Source: Bombardia bombarda (lineage: Eukaryota > Ascomycota > Sordariomycetes > Sordariales > Lasiosphaeriaceae). Taken from it: a DNA stretch of 64,000 bases. The notes beneath the pieces are model-generated. The model saw only the letters and a list, made by a program, of their open reading frames with translations, had not been told where the DNA came from and made no database searches. Shown here piece after piece: positions 10,024-19,959 of the stretch (the first letter of the stretch is position 1; the number at the start of each line of letters is the position of its first letter). The translations under genes and the position numbers were made by a program. Location: positions 9,424,001 through 9,488,000 of the forward strand of contig JAULSR010000002.1 of assembly GCA_030512295.1 (NCBI GenBank). Direction: 5' to 3'.

Positions 10024-12410
10024 ATGGCAGACCAACTACGGTCAAAGATCATCAAGGATAACCCTATTGGGAAGGGCCTTGATGCCTTCCGCGCTTTGTT
10101 TATTTCGATCTGCGAAGGCGCGAACATCTCCGGCACTCTAGATGCGCTGGAGCAGCTTGGCCAAGAAGGTAAGAAGGACGGCACAGCTTGGTTCTGTTGT
10201 GCTTCTCTGACCATCGTGTAGATCTCCAATACCTCGTCCTTTTCCTTCTCTCGACGTTACAGATCCTTCCGGCTGCTCGCCTGCTCCGTTCCAACAGTGG
10301 AAGAGCTCTCTTTAGCGAATTATCGAGGCTTAATACAGCGATTACTTTCGACGACTTCGACCTCGACCGCATCAAACCTCTCTTGAAGTCAGCTATTACC
10401 GGCGATCCCGACGACGTCTGGGGCCAAGTCTACAAAGCCGTCACCGAATCCACCCCACCTCCCCGAGCGATCGCCTCTTCCGTCCAACAAACCCCATGGC
10501 TGTATAACACGAGCGGCTTCGCGAACTCCTCCGAGTACCGCAAGGATGTGGACAGAGTCCTCAGGGATGAACTCGGCGCTATATACGTCGGGCTTCCTCG
10601 ATTCCACGAAGCTTTTTTCGGACGGATAGCAGGTCTTAAGATAATATCCGAGGCCGTCTTCAAGAAGTGCATAGAAGGCAGCGAACCACTCTTTAGTAAT
10701 GGGTGGAGCGGATGGCCGACAGATGCAAATCAGGACGATGTCTTAAGCTGGTTTACGGAATTGAACGAGAAACTGGCAACATTCGCAGAAGGGTACAAGT
10801 CGACCCCGACACATCGACGAAGGCCATTGGCACAACCCAACAAGCCGATCCAAGGTTCTACGGCAGAACGTAAGTTAGACGTCGGCTTCGTGGATAACCC
10901 TAAGGCTGGAAAAGACTCTCGATGTCACTGGTCGCATATCCTTATACCAGGCGAGTTAAAGAGCAATCCGTCGGCCGACAAAGCGTCAAAAGCATGGCTT
11001 GATCTTGGGAGGTACGCAAGAGAAGTGCTGGCTGCTCAAGACACCCGTCGCTTCGTCTTGGGTTTTACCATCTGTGGATCTCTCATGAGGATATGGGAGT
11101 TTGACCGGCTCGGGGGGATCGCATCCGAACAATTCGACATCAACAAAGATGGGCTGCAGTTTGTGTCCACGGTCCTCGGGTTTCTCTGGATGAACGAGGA
11201 GGAGCTTGGCTTCGATCCGACAATCATGACGGCGAATGACAAGCGATTCATCGAGATCGAGCGGGATGGTTCAACAGAGCGCCTCATCATTGATGAGGTG
11301 ATGCAACGCGCACGTTGCATAGCTGGCCGGGCCACGACTTGCTGGAAAGCCCATCACGAAGGACACCCACAGATACCGCTCGTCATTAAAGACTCCTGGC
11401 AATACCCCGAACGCGATGAGGAGGGCGAATTATTACGCGAGGCAACTGGTCAAGGCGTTGTCAACGTGGCCCGATACTACTACCACGAGACAGTTCAAGT
11501 ACGCGGCACGGATGACAACATTCGAAGAAACGTTCGCGGAGGATTGGATATCACCACAGCTACGAACTACCGGCCGGAACGCTCGATGCCGCCGCCGAGT
11601 ATGATCGCGTCTGGGGCTTCACGGAGAGGTCGCAGCAGTAGCCGCGCTGCTGGCAAGAAGCGATCATCCAGCCAAATTGGCGCCCCTTTGCCCCCCAACA
11701 AGCGATCCTGTTCAGCATCTCCAACGAAGGCTAGCGGCGACGCACTATCGAATCGGGTGCATCGACGTGTCATTCTTCGTGACTATGGAAAGCCCATCTA
11801 CGAGGCGAGCTCTCGATCGGCTCTCCTTGCCGCGCTAGAGGGCTGCATTGAAGGACATGAATCCTTGCGCAAGGCGGCCTTCCTCCACAGAGACATCTCG
11901 ATCAACAATCTCATGATCAATGAGGACGACGACAACCTCTCCTGGCCTTCGTTTTTAATTGACCTGGACCTCGCCGTCAAAGAGCAACGAGATGGCGCCT
12001 CTGGAGCAAAGGGCAAGACCGGCACGAGGGCGTTCATGGCAATCGGGGCGCTTCTGGGCGAGCAGCACTCCTTTATGCACGATCTCGAGTCATTCTTCTG
12101 GGTGCTCTTCTGGATATGCATCCACTATAAGGGGCCTGACGAGGGTAGAGCTGTTCCGCGGTTTGAGAAGTGGAATTACGTCGATACGGAGGAGTTGGCC
12201 GGGATGAAACTAGGCGTCGTGGCGAAGGAGGCGATTTTCATGAAGACCATCACCGATAACTTCACGCCATACTACGAGCCACTTATCCCATTGTTGAACC
12301 GGCTGCGAAAGATTGTTTTTCCTAAGGACAAGCCCTGGGAACAGGAAGACGAGAAGCTTTACTCTCGAATGAGAGAAATTCTCCGGAAAGACTGGAAGGA
12401 CTTGAAGTAA
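10024..12410 (+). CDS. FunK1-family fungal protein kinase
   Basis: Two exons, 10024..10168 and 10222..12410. The 53-nt intron has donor GTAAGA and acceptor GTGTAG and joins LGQE to DLQYLVLF in frame. The product is 777 residues. The C-terminal half has kinase marks: catalytic loop FLHRDISINNLMI near residue 602 (HRD-x4-N), FLIDLDLAV near 625 in place of DFG, GTRAFMAIGALL as activation segment end, and HDLESFFWVLFWICIHY as the helix-F region. This D-L-D and HDLES pattern is diagnostic of FunK1 (Pkinase_fungal), a family expanded in multicellular fungi. The long N-terminal lobe region (residues 80-450) and the Arg/Ser-rich insert near 500 are also family-typical. No glycine-rich loop is obvious. 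Substrates are unknown. Confidence 0.93.
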
Positions 12411-12754
12411 TGGACGAGGCAGTCCCGAGTCGCTCCGAACAATGCGGCAGTAACTATGCTGCCACTAAATCTGCAGACATCGCATCTGTACGGAGTCTTG
12501 ACAGAGATCAAATTCCGTAGTTCGCCACCGAAACCCCCAATCAGCCACCTTGTTTTAAAGCCTTTAATGTCTCCGAAGAAGCACTGAACTGTCCCCTTTA
12601 GGCTCCTGATTATATTATCGACGTGCCCATCGATAACTGCCTTTTTCATGTAGTAGTGCGTATATTGGACCCAAAAGTCTTCAGTCAAGATATCTCACAA
12701 CCAGACTCCTCCATACATACTATAACTAAGATACTTATCGCCACACCCCCTGCC
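12411..12754. other. Short convergent intergenic spacer
   Basis: 344 bp between the 3' ends of the FunK1 and SET-domain genes; nothing else seen. Confidence 0.6.
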
Positions 12755-14134
12755 TCACTTGGGAACCTTCCCCAACCTCTTCAGCGTATACTGATACGAA
12801 TAATGCCCCTTGACATCGCTCGCCATAATCTTCATGGCAATGACATCATTGCTCTCACTGCCGCCCTCAATCATGCCCGCCTGCACCGCCATATCCGCGT
12901 ACTTCTTAGCCAGCTTATCCTCCCCGAGATAATTATAATTATGCGCCGCCGTCTCGTACGCCTCGCCCAGCCGGATATGCAGCTTCTCCTCCTCAAACAG
13001 CTTGATATACCGATCAATCATCTCGACCGTAATATCCCTACTGTCATGGTCCTTCAGCTTCGCCTGCAGCTTCAGCAGCTCCTTCATCCGCGCATCGCTC
13101 TTCTTGAGCTGCTCAAACGAGTTCTTTTGCACGCACGCCTCGCACGGGCACGGCTTGCCCAGCCCGCGGTGCTTCTTGACCCACTCGCGCCGCTTCGCCC
13201 GCGGCAGGAACGGGTCGAGGTACGAGATGGTCAGCTCCTCGCCGGCGGCGATGCGGCGCGCCACCGTGGCGCGGAACGACAGGTTGTTGTCGATGTAGAA
13301 GGCCGCGTTGGGCCGGCAGTCGTGCTGCACGACCGCCACCTCGGGGTAGTTGACTATGTGCTTGGCGTGGTCCTCGCCCTGCTGCGAGGTCTGCGGGTAG
13401 CCCAGGTCGATCTCGAACGGGTGCGCGAGCAGGATCTGCTCGATAGACTTGGGGTTGCCGGTGCCGGCGATGTCGCGCTGGCGGTTGAAGACCTCGCGGG
13501 TCGTGTCGGGGAGGTACGAGACGGCCGTCTCGAGGAGGAAGGTGCGGTCTTTCTTCTTGACGTCGCGCAGGACGTCGCGGTGCACGATGAGCACGGGCGA
13601 CCAGCTCATGAGCGGCTTGCCGCGGCGGAGGGGCTTGGTGGCGACGGCGCCGGTGCCCTTGTCGACGACCTCGGTCTCGGCAAACGGCGGCGGGGACTCG
13701 TGGAACTTGTTCTCGCCCTTGTTGAGGTGGTTCTCCATGCGCTCGACTTTCTGGAAGTCTTCGAGGTTGGTGACGAGGGCGATGCCGCGGCCGTTGGCGA
13801 CGCGCCGGTTGGTGAAGACGCAGAAGGTGTCGGAGCAGATCTTGGACTGCCACCAGCCCTCGACCGGGGGTGTCTGCGCCGGGAGGGGCCCGGACGCGGT
13901 GGATGCGGCTGGGGTCGCTGCAGCGGCGGTGGCGTTGTCGGTGAAGATGTCGACCTTTTCGATTGCTTCGTAGGCAAGGCCTTCTGCTGAACCGCCTGCG
14001 GAGGGAACTGGGTCTGCTTCGGCGGCGGCGGCGGCATCTGGATCGGCGAGAGCAAAAGGGGAAGGGGTCAGGGTCAGGGTCAGGGTCAGCCCGAGCACGA
14101 GGGCCCGGGTCAGTGAAAGGCGGCCCCAAGCCAT
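12755..14134 (-). CDS. Secreted or lumenal SET-domain protein
   Basis: Single exon, 459 residues from the first in-frame ATG (14132-14134). Residues 1-30 are a signal peptide with a Leu/Thr core ending SPFALA. Residues about 150-306 form a SET domain: AVATKPLRRGKPLMS, the HDCRPNAAF core (equivalent of the canonical NHSC-PN motif) near 271-279, then GEELTISYLDP at 298-308. A post-SET-like CPCEAC cluster follows at 329-334, then a helical, TPR-like C-terminus. SET domains transfer methyl groups to lysine. A signal-peptide-bearing SET protein is a recognised fungal subgroup resembling SET5/SMYD-type proteins, with unknown substrate. The signal peptide overlaps a hexanucleotide repeat (GGGTCA units near 14065-14090) that encodes the Leu-Thr dipeptides. 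Confidence 0.88.
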   Translation of the reverse strand: MAWGRLSLTRALVLGLTLTLTLTPSPFALADPDAAAAAEADPVPSAGGSAEGLAYEAIEKVDIFTDNATAAAATPAASTASGPLPAQTPPVEGWWQSKICSDTFCVFTNRRVANGRGIALVTNLEDFQKVERMENHLNKGENKFHESPPPFAETEVVDKGTGAVATKPLRRGKPLMSWSPVLIVHRDVLRDVKKKDRTFLLETAVSYLPDTTREVFNRQRDIAGTGNPKSIEQILLAHPFEIDLGYPQTSQQGEDHAKHIVNYPEVAVVQHDCRPNAAFYIDNNLSFRATVARRIAAGEELTISYLDPFLPRAKRREWVKKHRGLGKPCPCEACVQKNSFEQLKKSDARMKELLKLQAKLKDHDSRDITVEMIDRYIKLFEEEKLHIRLGEAYETAAHNYNYLGEDKLAKKYADMAVQAGMIEGGSESNDVIAMKIMASDVKGHYSYQYTLKRLGKVPK

Positions 14135-15365
14135 GGTGATGCTTGCGATGGCAATCTCAAGGCGGACGGAAGAAGGCCAATTGGATCCTACGACAAGAAC
14201 AGCAGCAGTCAAGACTGGAGATAATCAGTCTTGGTAAACAGTTACAAGACGGCCAGCGTTAAAATGTCTTAAGTAGCATCTCGGATCGCGGGTGACGTCG
14301 AGGTCGAAATGGCGCATGTGTCCCAAGGCGCGCTTCAGGCAACGTGGCCTAGACTGGACGCGGCTCATATTGCCTGTGTCGACTGTGTTCTTCTATGGGC
14401 ATCTGGAAGACTGCGACGTGTAAATGGTTGGCATCTTCAACTGCCTAAATGTCGTGAGCGGGTGTTGCCAGATTTGGCCGCTTTATCCGGGAGCCTCTGA
14501 GCCTTTTCAGGTGGTGGTGATGGGGTCGGCTAATTGTTGAGCAAATGCCTTGGTTTGGGAGCAACTACCTACCTAATGAAAGAAAGGAAGCTCAAGTTCA
14601 GTGGAGAAAACTGAAATACGGTGTACTGCTTGGTTTGGAGGCAACACCTCTTGCTTACATATTTACACGGGAAGGGCGATATAAATGCATCCATCCCCAA
14701 AAACTAAACAGCAAAAGCTTACACGTATCTGTTGTTCCTTCCCGGGGAGTACTTGTTTCGTCTCCGCGTCCGAGTGCATCTCCCGAAGGAGCCAGTCATC
14801 GAATTCTGGAATCTCCGTGCCATAACCTCTAACCTTTCATCACGAATGATGATTTTGCGGCCAAGTTAGTTCTTTTGCAGTCTTCCCTCGTTGTCCAATC
14901 CCCATTCGCCATTACCACCCAGTCATCTCCAATGTGACCCAAGACACCGATGCGTCACAACGGCACGAATCCCAATCCATCTCCTTCGACTCACTGCTGC
15001 CTGCTCCCGCTCACCAACAGCCAAGCAAAATAATTGCAGTCATGCACAGACCGTCCCTCCCAACTATAAAAAACACCACCCCCCCACACCAGTTTGACCT
15101 CTTTTCATTGCAGTCCTGGGCTTTGCTTGGGATGCGAAGAAGACTAATGTTATTTTCTGTGGTACAGCTCCGGTGTCACGGCTTAGGCCAAAGTTGAACA
15201 TGACGGATCCTCCCAGACCTTCCAGAAGAAACCCGAATCCTCCAACATGTTCACTAAACAGGTGGATATCAATCTAGCATTATATAGCTATAACCGTCTA
15301 ATAAGGTATCTACATTCTATACAGCAACCCTCTCCACCATCCCAAGCCAACTCTCAACCCACCAC
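14135..15365. other. Intergenic: SET gene promoter and aminopeptidase 3' flank
   Basis: 1.2 kb with no supported gene; short frames lack family resemblance. Confidence 0.6.
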
Positions 15366-16940
15366 CTAAATAAACAACTTCGACCCATGGTACTTCACCC
15401 CCTTCGCATACCCCTTCTTCTCAACCTTTGCCTCAACCGCATACCCGTCCGTCCTCTTAGGAAACCCCTCAAACGTCTTAGCAAACGTCGCAACCGAATG
15501 CGCCACCAACTTCGTATTCACCTCCCACGCCGTCATATTCAAATTCCCCACATCATCGCACAGCTGATGATAGCACGGATCATACCAATCGCCCTCCTTC
15601 CCACCAAACATCTTGGCCTCGTCCTTGGTCTTGACCCCCTCAGCGCCCGTGGCAATCCCACCTCCCGGGATCCCGTTCCGAATAAACCCATCGTAATCAC
15701 TGCGCCCATCAAACGGAACAAAGGTATAGTTCAGCCCGTGCGCCGTGTACCAATCCACATACAAATCCCTCAGCTCCTGCGACCCGACCGGATTAACATC
15801 ATTCCTCGCATCATACACCTGGTAGGCAAAATTCGGGCTGGCGAGCATGTCGTAGTCCATAAACAGCCGGATCTTCCTGTTCTCCTCCGCGGGCAGCACA
15901 TCGACATAATAATCCGAGCCGAGCAGGCCCTCCTCCTCGCCGGCCCACCAGGCGAAGCGCACGCAGTTGGACACGGAGAAATTGGTCAGCTGGGTGGCGA
16001 TCTCCAGCAGCGTCAGGCTGCCAGTGCCGTCATCGTTGATGCCCGGGCCCTCCGGGACAGAGTCGCTGTGGCCGCCGAGCATAACACAATTATCCGGGTC
16101 GCCCTCGGTGGTCTGCGCCAGAATGTTATTGGTCGTGATAATATTAACCTCGGCGTCAATATACGCAATGCCATCGACCTTCCTGCCGTCCTTGAAGCTC
16201 TCAAGAACCGGCGCGGCGTCCTTGCCCGAGAGCCCAAACGTGGCAATGTGGTCCGGCGAGGGCGTGCCCAGCGTGCCGGCCACGCCGCCCTTCTCGTAGT
16301 TGTACACGATGGCGGCGACGGCGCCCGCCTTGCCGGCCAGCTCCGACTTGCTGCCAAAGGCGCAGGCGCCGCGCAGGATAAAGGCAATGTTGCCCGCCAC
16401 GCTGGCGGGGTAGTCGTCGGCGTTGCAGCCATCGTTGGCGACCAGCACAAGGTCGCCGTGCACCGGCTCCTTGTTCTTGGTGGGCGGGGTCAGGCTCATG
16501 GGGGACGCCGACCCGGGCACCGAGTTGCCCAGGACCAGGCGCGACTCAAAGACCTGGCCAGAGACGGCGGGGAAGGGCTGCGTGGAGAGCGTGTAGTAGT
16601 CGCCCAGCTTCTCGAGGGCGCTGTAGATGTAGGCGAGGGTGCCGGCGTGGCCGGCGCTGCCAATGACGCGCGTCGGGTGGTTGAACTCGTCTTCGGACAG
16701 CTTGGCAATCTCGTAGAGCTCCTTTGCCCGCGCGAGGAGGTTGTCGCTGCGGATTGTGTCTTGGAGGGCCTCGGACGAGATCTGGGGCTTCTCGGTGGTG
16801 ATTTCCTGTTGTTGCGTTTGCGTTTGCGTTTGCGTTTGCGTTTGGGAGTCGTCGTGGAGGAGGGGTCTCTGGTGCGCGGGGTGCAGCGCCGAGGCGAGCC
16901 CCAGAAGCCCATTGAGGGCCAGCGCTTTGAGTACTGTCAT
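15366..16940 (-). CDS. Secreted M28 aminopeptidase with PA domain (aminopeptidase Y/LAP2-like)
   Basis: Single exon, 524 residues, ATG at 16938-16940. An N-terminal signal peptide ends around ALNGLLGLASA. A Gln/Thr repeat (QT)n follows at residues 33-44. Residues about 130-260 form a PA insert (GDLVLVANDGCNADDYPASVAGNIAFILRG pattern). The M28 metallopeptidase core has all expected ligands: His291 in GGHSDS, Asp303 in INDDGTG, catalytic Glu335 and ligand Glu336 in WWAGEEEGLLG, Asp364 in MDYDM, and His458 in WYDPCYHQLCDD. Length and order match fungal LAP2 and yeast vacuolar aminopeptidase Y (Ape3). It removes N-terminal residues from peptides, outside the cell or in the vacuole. It shares a promoter region containing three GATA sites with the divergent amidase gene. 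Confidence 0.95.
   Translation of the reverse strand: MTVLKALALNGLLGLASALHPAHQRPLLHDDSQTQTQTQTQTQQQEITTEKPQISSEALQDTIRSDNLLARAKELYEIAKLSEDEFNHPTRVIGSAGHAGTLAYIYSALEKLGDYYTLSTQPFPAVSGQVFESRLVLGNSVPGSASPMSLTPPTKNKEPVHGDLVLVANDGCNADDYPASVAGNIAFILRGACAFGSKSELAGKAGAVAAIVYNYEKGGVAGTLGTPSPDHIATFGLSGKDAAPVLESFKDGRKVDGIAYIDAEVNIITTNNILAQTTEGDPDNCVMLGGHSDSVPEGPGINDDGTGSLTLLEIATQLTNFSVSNCVRFAWWAGEEEGLLGSDYYVDVLPAEENRKIRLFMDYDMLASPNFAYQVYDARNDVNPVGSQELRDLYVDWYTAHGLNYTFVPFDGRSDYDGFIRNGIPGGGIATGAEGVKTKDEAKMFGGKEGDWYDPCYHQLCDDVGNLNMTAWEVNTKLVAHSVATFAKTFEGFPKRTDGYAVEAKVEKKGYAKGVKYHGSKLFI
16812..16844. repeat. Hexanucleotide repeat (GTTTGC)n in the aminopeptidase gene
   Basis: About five GTTTGC units, read on the minus strand as alternating Gln and Thr codons just after the signal peptide. 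Confidence 0.9.
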
Positions 16941-17777
16941 TTCAGCTCAGTTGTGTGGTTTGTCGGTTTTGGTTTGTCGGTTTTGGTGTTTTGGAGATGT
17001 GATGTTGGGGAAAGAGGTGAGAGGTGAGGGCGCATGTTGTCACAGCCAGGTCGGGTCGGGTGGGGGCAGCAAGACAATCGAGCAGGGGTTGCTGTATCGA
17101 CCAAGACGCGCCATGCCTGATCAGGTGGAGCTGGTGTGGATCGCTGTGTGGTCTGGCGCGCTTATCTCGCAAGCTCGTGCATCTTGCATAAATCGCGTGC
17201 GCCTTGTGCACGGCTTTACGTAGTAATGAGCAATGAAAAGAGGAAGTCACAGTCCGTCTTGCTCTAATTTCAATTTATTATAATTTTCATTTCCTATCTT
17301 CCTATCTTCCTATCTTCCTGAAGTCAATACATGAGGCAGGAAACTCTGCTCTGTATGGGAAATTAAATCAATTTTGTTGAATGCTGTTTCGCTTGCCCGT
17401 AAATCTCGCCATTTGACTGTGCAGCTGGGGTGGTTGTGGCCTTTAGTTCCAATGCGTCCCGAGTCTCATAACTAACAGAAAGCAAGATGAAAACCGATAC
17501 AGATGCACCGGTACCGTCCGGGACCGTCCGAAAAATCTCCATCGTAGACGAAGTGCCAAGCTTCACTGTTGTGCTTTCACCGTGCTACCAAGCTCGGCAC
17601 TGTACTTCCTGTAGCTACACAAATCTCAACATAACAGGTGTCTTTCTTTCGGCCCAGAAGCGGGCACCACTGAGATTTCATAACCCAGACTACCTGTCCT
17701 CCATCAGCTTCTCTCAAGCTTCTGTGCAGCCAAAGGAAGCTCCATTGATGCGGAAACGATTTCCAACAGCGAGCGCC
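16941..17777. other. Divergent promoter region, aminopeptidase/amidase
   Basis: 837 bp. It holds the GATA cluster. The amidase frame is open back to an ATG at 17487 and another at 17748, so this region may include extra N-terminal codons of the amidase. Confidence 0.55.
17295..17314. promoter_or_regulatory. Triple GATA-factor site cluster
   Basis: Three CTATCTT motifs with TATC at 17295, 17303 and 17311, spaced exactly 8 bp. In reverse each reads AAGATAG and matches HGATAR, the site of fungal GATA regulators of nitrogen use (AreA/NIT2). It lies between the aminopeptidase and amidase genes, both plausible nitrogen-release enzymes. Regulation is inferred. Confidence 0.5.
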
Positions 17778-19646
17778 ATGTCTTCCATCAACGTGCTCAC
17801 AGCAACCGCAAGTCAGCTTCAGGAACTACTGCAGAGCGGCACAGTGACGAGCGAGGGGATTGCAAAAGAGTACCTGCACCACATCGAGAAGCACAACAAT
17901 CGCCTTCGAGCGTTGATTGAGGTGGCCCCCGAGGATCATGTGCTGTCCATTGCGAGAGAGCTTGACGAGGAGCGCAAAAGCGGCAAGATCCGAGGGCCCC
18001 TCCATGGCATCCCCATCGTCGTCAAAGACAACATTGCCACACACCCGGACCTGGGCCTGAAGACCACTGGTGGTTCTTTTGCCTTTACCGATCTTGTTCC
18101 ATCCGAAACGGCTTCTTCTGTTCGCCGACTCACCGATGCAGGGTGTTTGGTAGTTGGGAAGGCCAATCTAACCGTATGTATCGATACCGCCTAGAGGAAA
18201 GGGTATGCATGCTAACAACAGTTCAAAGGAATTTGCAAACTTCAAGTGAGTTTCACGCAGTCCATCCTATCACTTCCAGCTATATAGTCTAGTAGCTGAT
18301 CAACTTTGTTAGGGGTTCCGAGATGCCTTGCGGCTGGTCAGCCCGTGGTGGGCAGACACAATCCCCCTATGTTCAAGGAGGATGGGATCCGACAGAAAAG
18401 TTCGGTGGCCACAGTGTAAGTCATGCTTGTCCCATTGTATCTCAGTCAGTCACTAGACTAAGTACCATTATCGACAGGGACCTGGCGGCTCGTCCTCAGG
18501 AAGCGCCGTCGCTGTTGCAGCAGGATTTGCCCCCATTTCTATCGGCACAGAAACATGGGGGTCTCTGATCATGCCCGCGAGCCGAGCAAACGTGTTCACT
18601 CTGAAGCCCAGTCGCGGAGTCATTCCCATGGATGGCGTCATGCCCGTCAGCGACATATACGACATTTCTGGCCCGATGGCCAAGAGCGCGAGTGACATTG
18701 CCAATACCCTTGATGCCCTGGCTGACCCTGGAGCTCCTCGCAGGCCCCAGACTGGCTACATTTCAATGGTAACAAAGTCGTGGACTGGTCTGCGACTTGG
18801 CGCAGTTGATACGGCCGACTGGCGGCTTGACGAGATGCTGGCAGAGCCTGATGACGACTGGTTTCAGCAGCAGGGAAATGACATAGCGAACGCTTACTCG
18901 AAGCTGCACGACCTTGGTGTAGACATCAAGTACCCCGTGCCATTTGCGGATCGGGGTATAACAACAAACACCCTGGCTGAAGTGATTGGTGAGTACTTTG
19001 TGCTTCAGAGCGAGAATTTGATCATGTATTAATCGATCTCATTAGAACACAACTTTGTACGCGGCTTCGATCACTTCCTATCGCAGATGAAGTCCTCCTC
19101 GGTCACAAGTGTCGTTGAGCTTGTGGAGTTCAACAAGCAACATGCCGACCGCGAAATGCCACCTGGTGAGCATTTTCTTTTTTTTTTTTAAACAGACTCG
19201 AATTCCCATCAAAACTGACAACGTATTTCACCAATTTAGAGGCCCCGAACCAAGACGTTCTGCTCGCCGCCCTCAATGCTGAGCCCTGGTCAGAAAGCCA
19301 AACCTTGGACAAAGTCAGAGAGGGAGAAAAGTACGCTGGCGACGACTCAGTCAGCCGTTGTCTTGACGATCAGAATATCGATATCTTGCTGGGACCTGCC
19401 GACAGCTGGCTGACCGACTTTGCATGTGTGGCTGGTGAGTTCAACTCTCAAAGCTCGACAAGGTCTATGAACTGAAACATGATTATAGGATATCCATCAG
19501 CGTCACTACCGCTATCGTTCTGGAACAAGAACGGGCGTGCGTTTGGTGTGATTGCGCTGACACGCAAGCATCGGGAGGATCTCCTCATCCAGTTGATGAG
19601 CGCCTGGGAGTCGGTGTTTCCATGTATCAACCCGCCCAAGCTGTGA
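17778..19646 (+). CDS. Amidase-signature family amidase, seven exons
   Basis: Exons 17778..18173, 18229..18245, 18313..18415, 18478..18988, 19046..19165, 19240..19434 and 19489..19646 join in frame to 499 residues. All introns have GT-AG ends (several GTGAGT, one GTAAGT). The catalytic Ser-cisSer-Lys triad of the amidase signature family is present: PIVVKDNIA carries the Lys, and GPGGSSSGSAVAVAAGF carries both serines, followed by ISIGTETWGSLIMPA. Such enzymes hydrolyse carboxamides to acid and ammonia; the substrate is not predictable. The C-terminus (FWNKNGRAFGVIALTRKHRED) is typical of fungal amidases. I chose the ATG at 17778 because family members start shortly before INVLTATASQLQ; ATGs at 17748 and 17487 are in frame upstream. 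It converges with the M20 hydrolase gene 313 bp away. Confidence 0.92.
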
Positions 19647-19959
19647 GGTGGCTGTTACACCATGGTGCCTTCCGTATGAACTTTGTTCACGATGGGTCCT
19701 TTAGTCGTGGGGTTTGTTGTATCTCGTACCTTTTTGGTCTTCTCGAATTTTGTAGTGTGGCAAGTCATGTTAGGGCGTGGAGGCAGCAGATATATGAGAT
19801 GGATCGAATGTTTTGTCCCCTATTACTTGTATCTTTAGACATAGAGCTGTTTGGTGCCGAATGGTCTTGACTTGCGGGCTAGATAGATATATACAACCCC
19901 GTCAACACTTCACTCGATAACTTCGATAGACACAAACCTCAACCCATCTCAGCTCATCT
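19647..19959. other. Convergent spacer, amidase/M20 hydrolase
   Basis: 313 bp between two 3' ends; no gene seen. Confidence 0.6.

Noticed and set aside
12623..13990. Long plus-strand frame opposite the SET gene
   Set aside because: Antisense shadow of a GC-rich coding exon; the minus strand carries the SET motifs and signal peptide.
15387..17027. 546-codon plus-strand frame opposite the aminopeptidase
   Set aside because: Shadow of the M28 gene; low-complexity Arg/Leu/Gly sequence without motifs.
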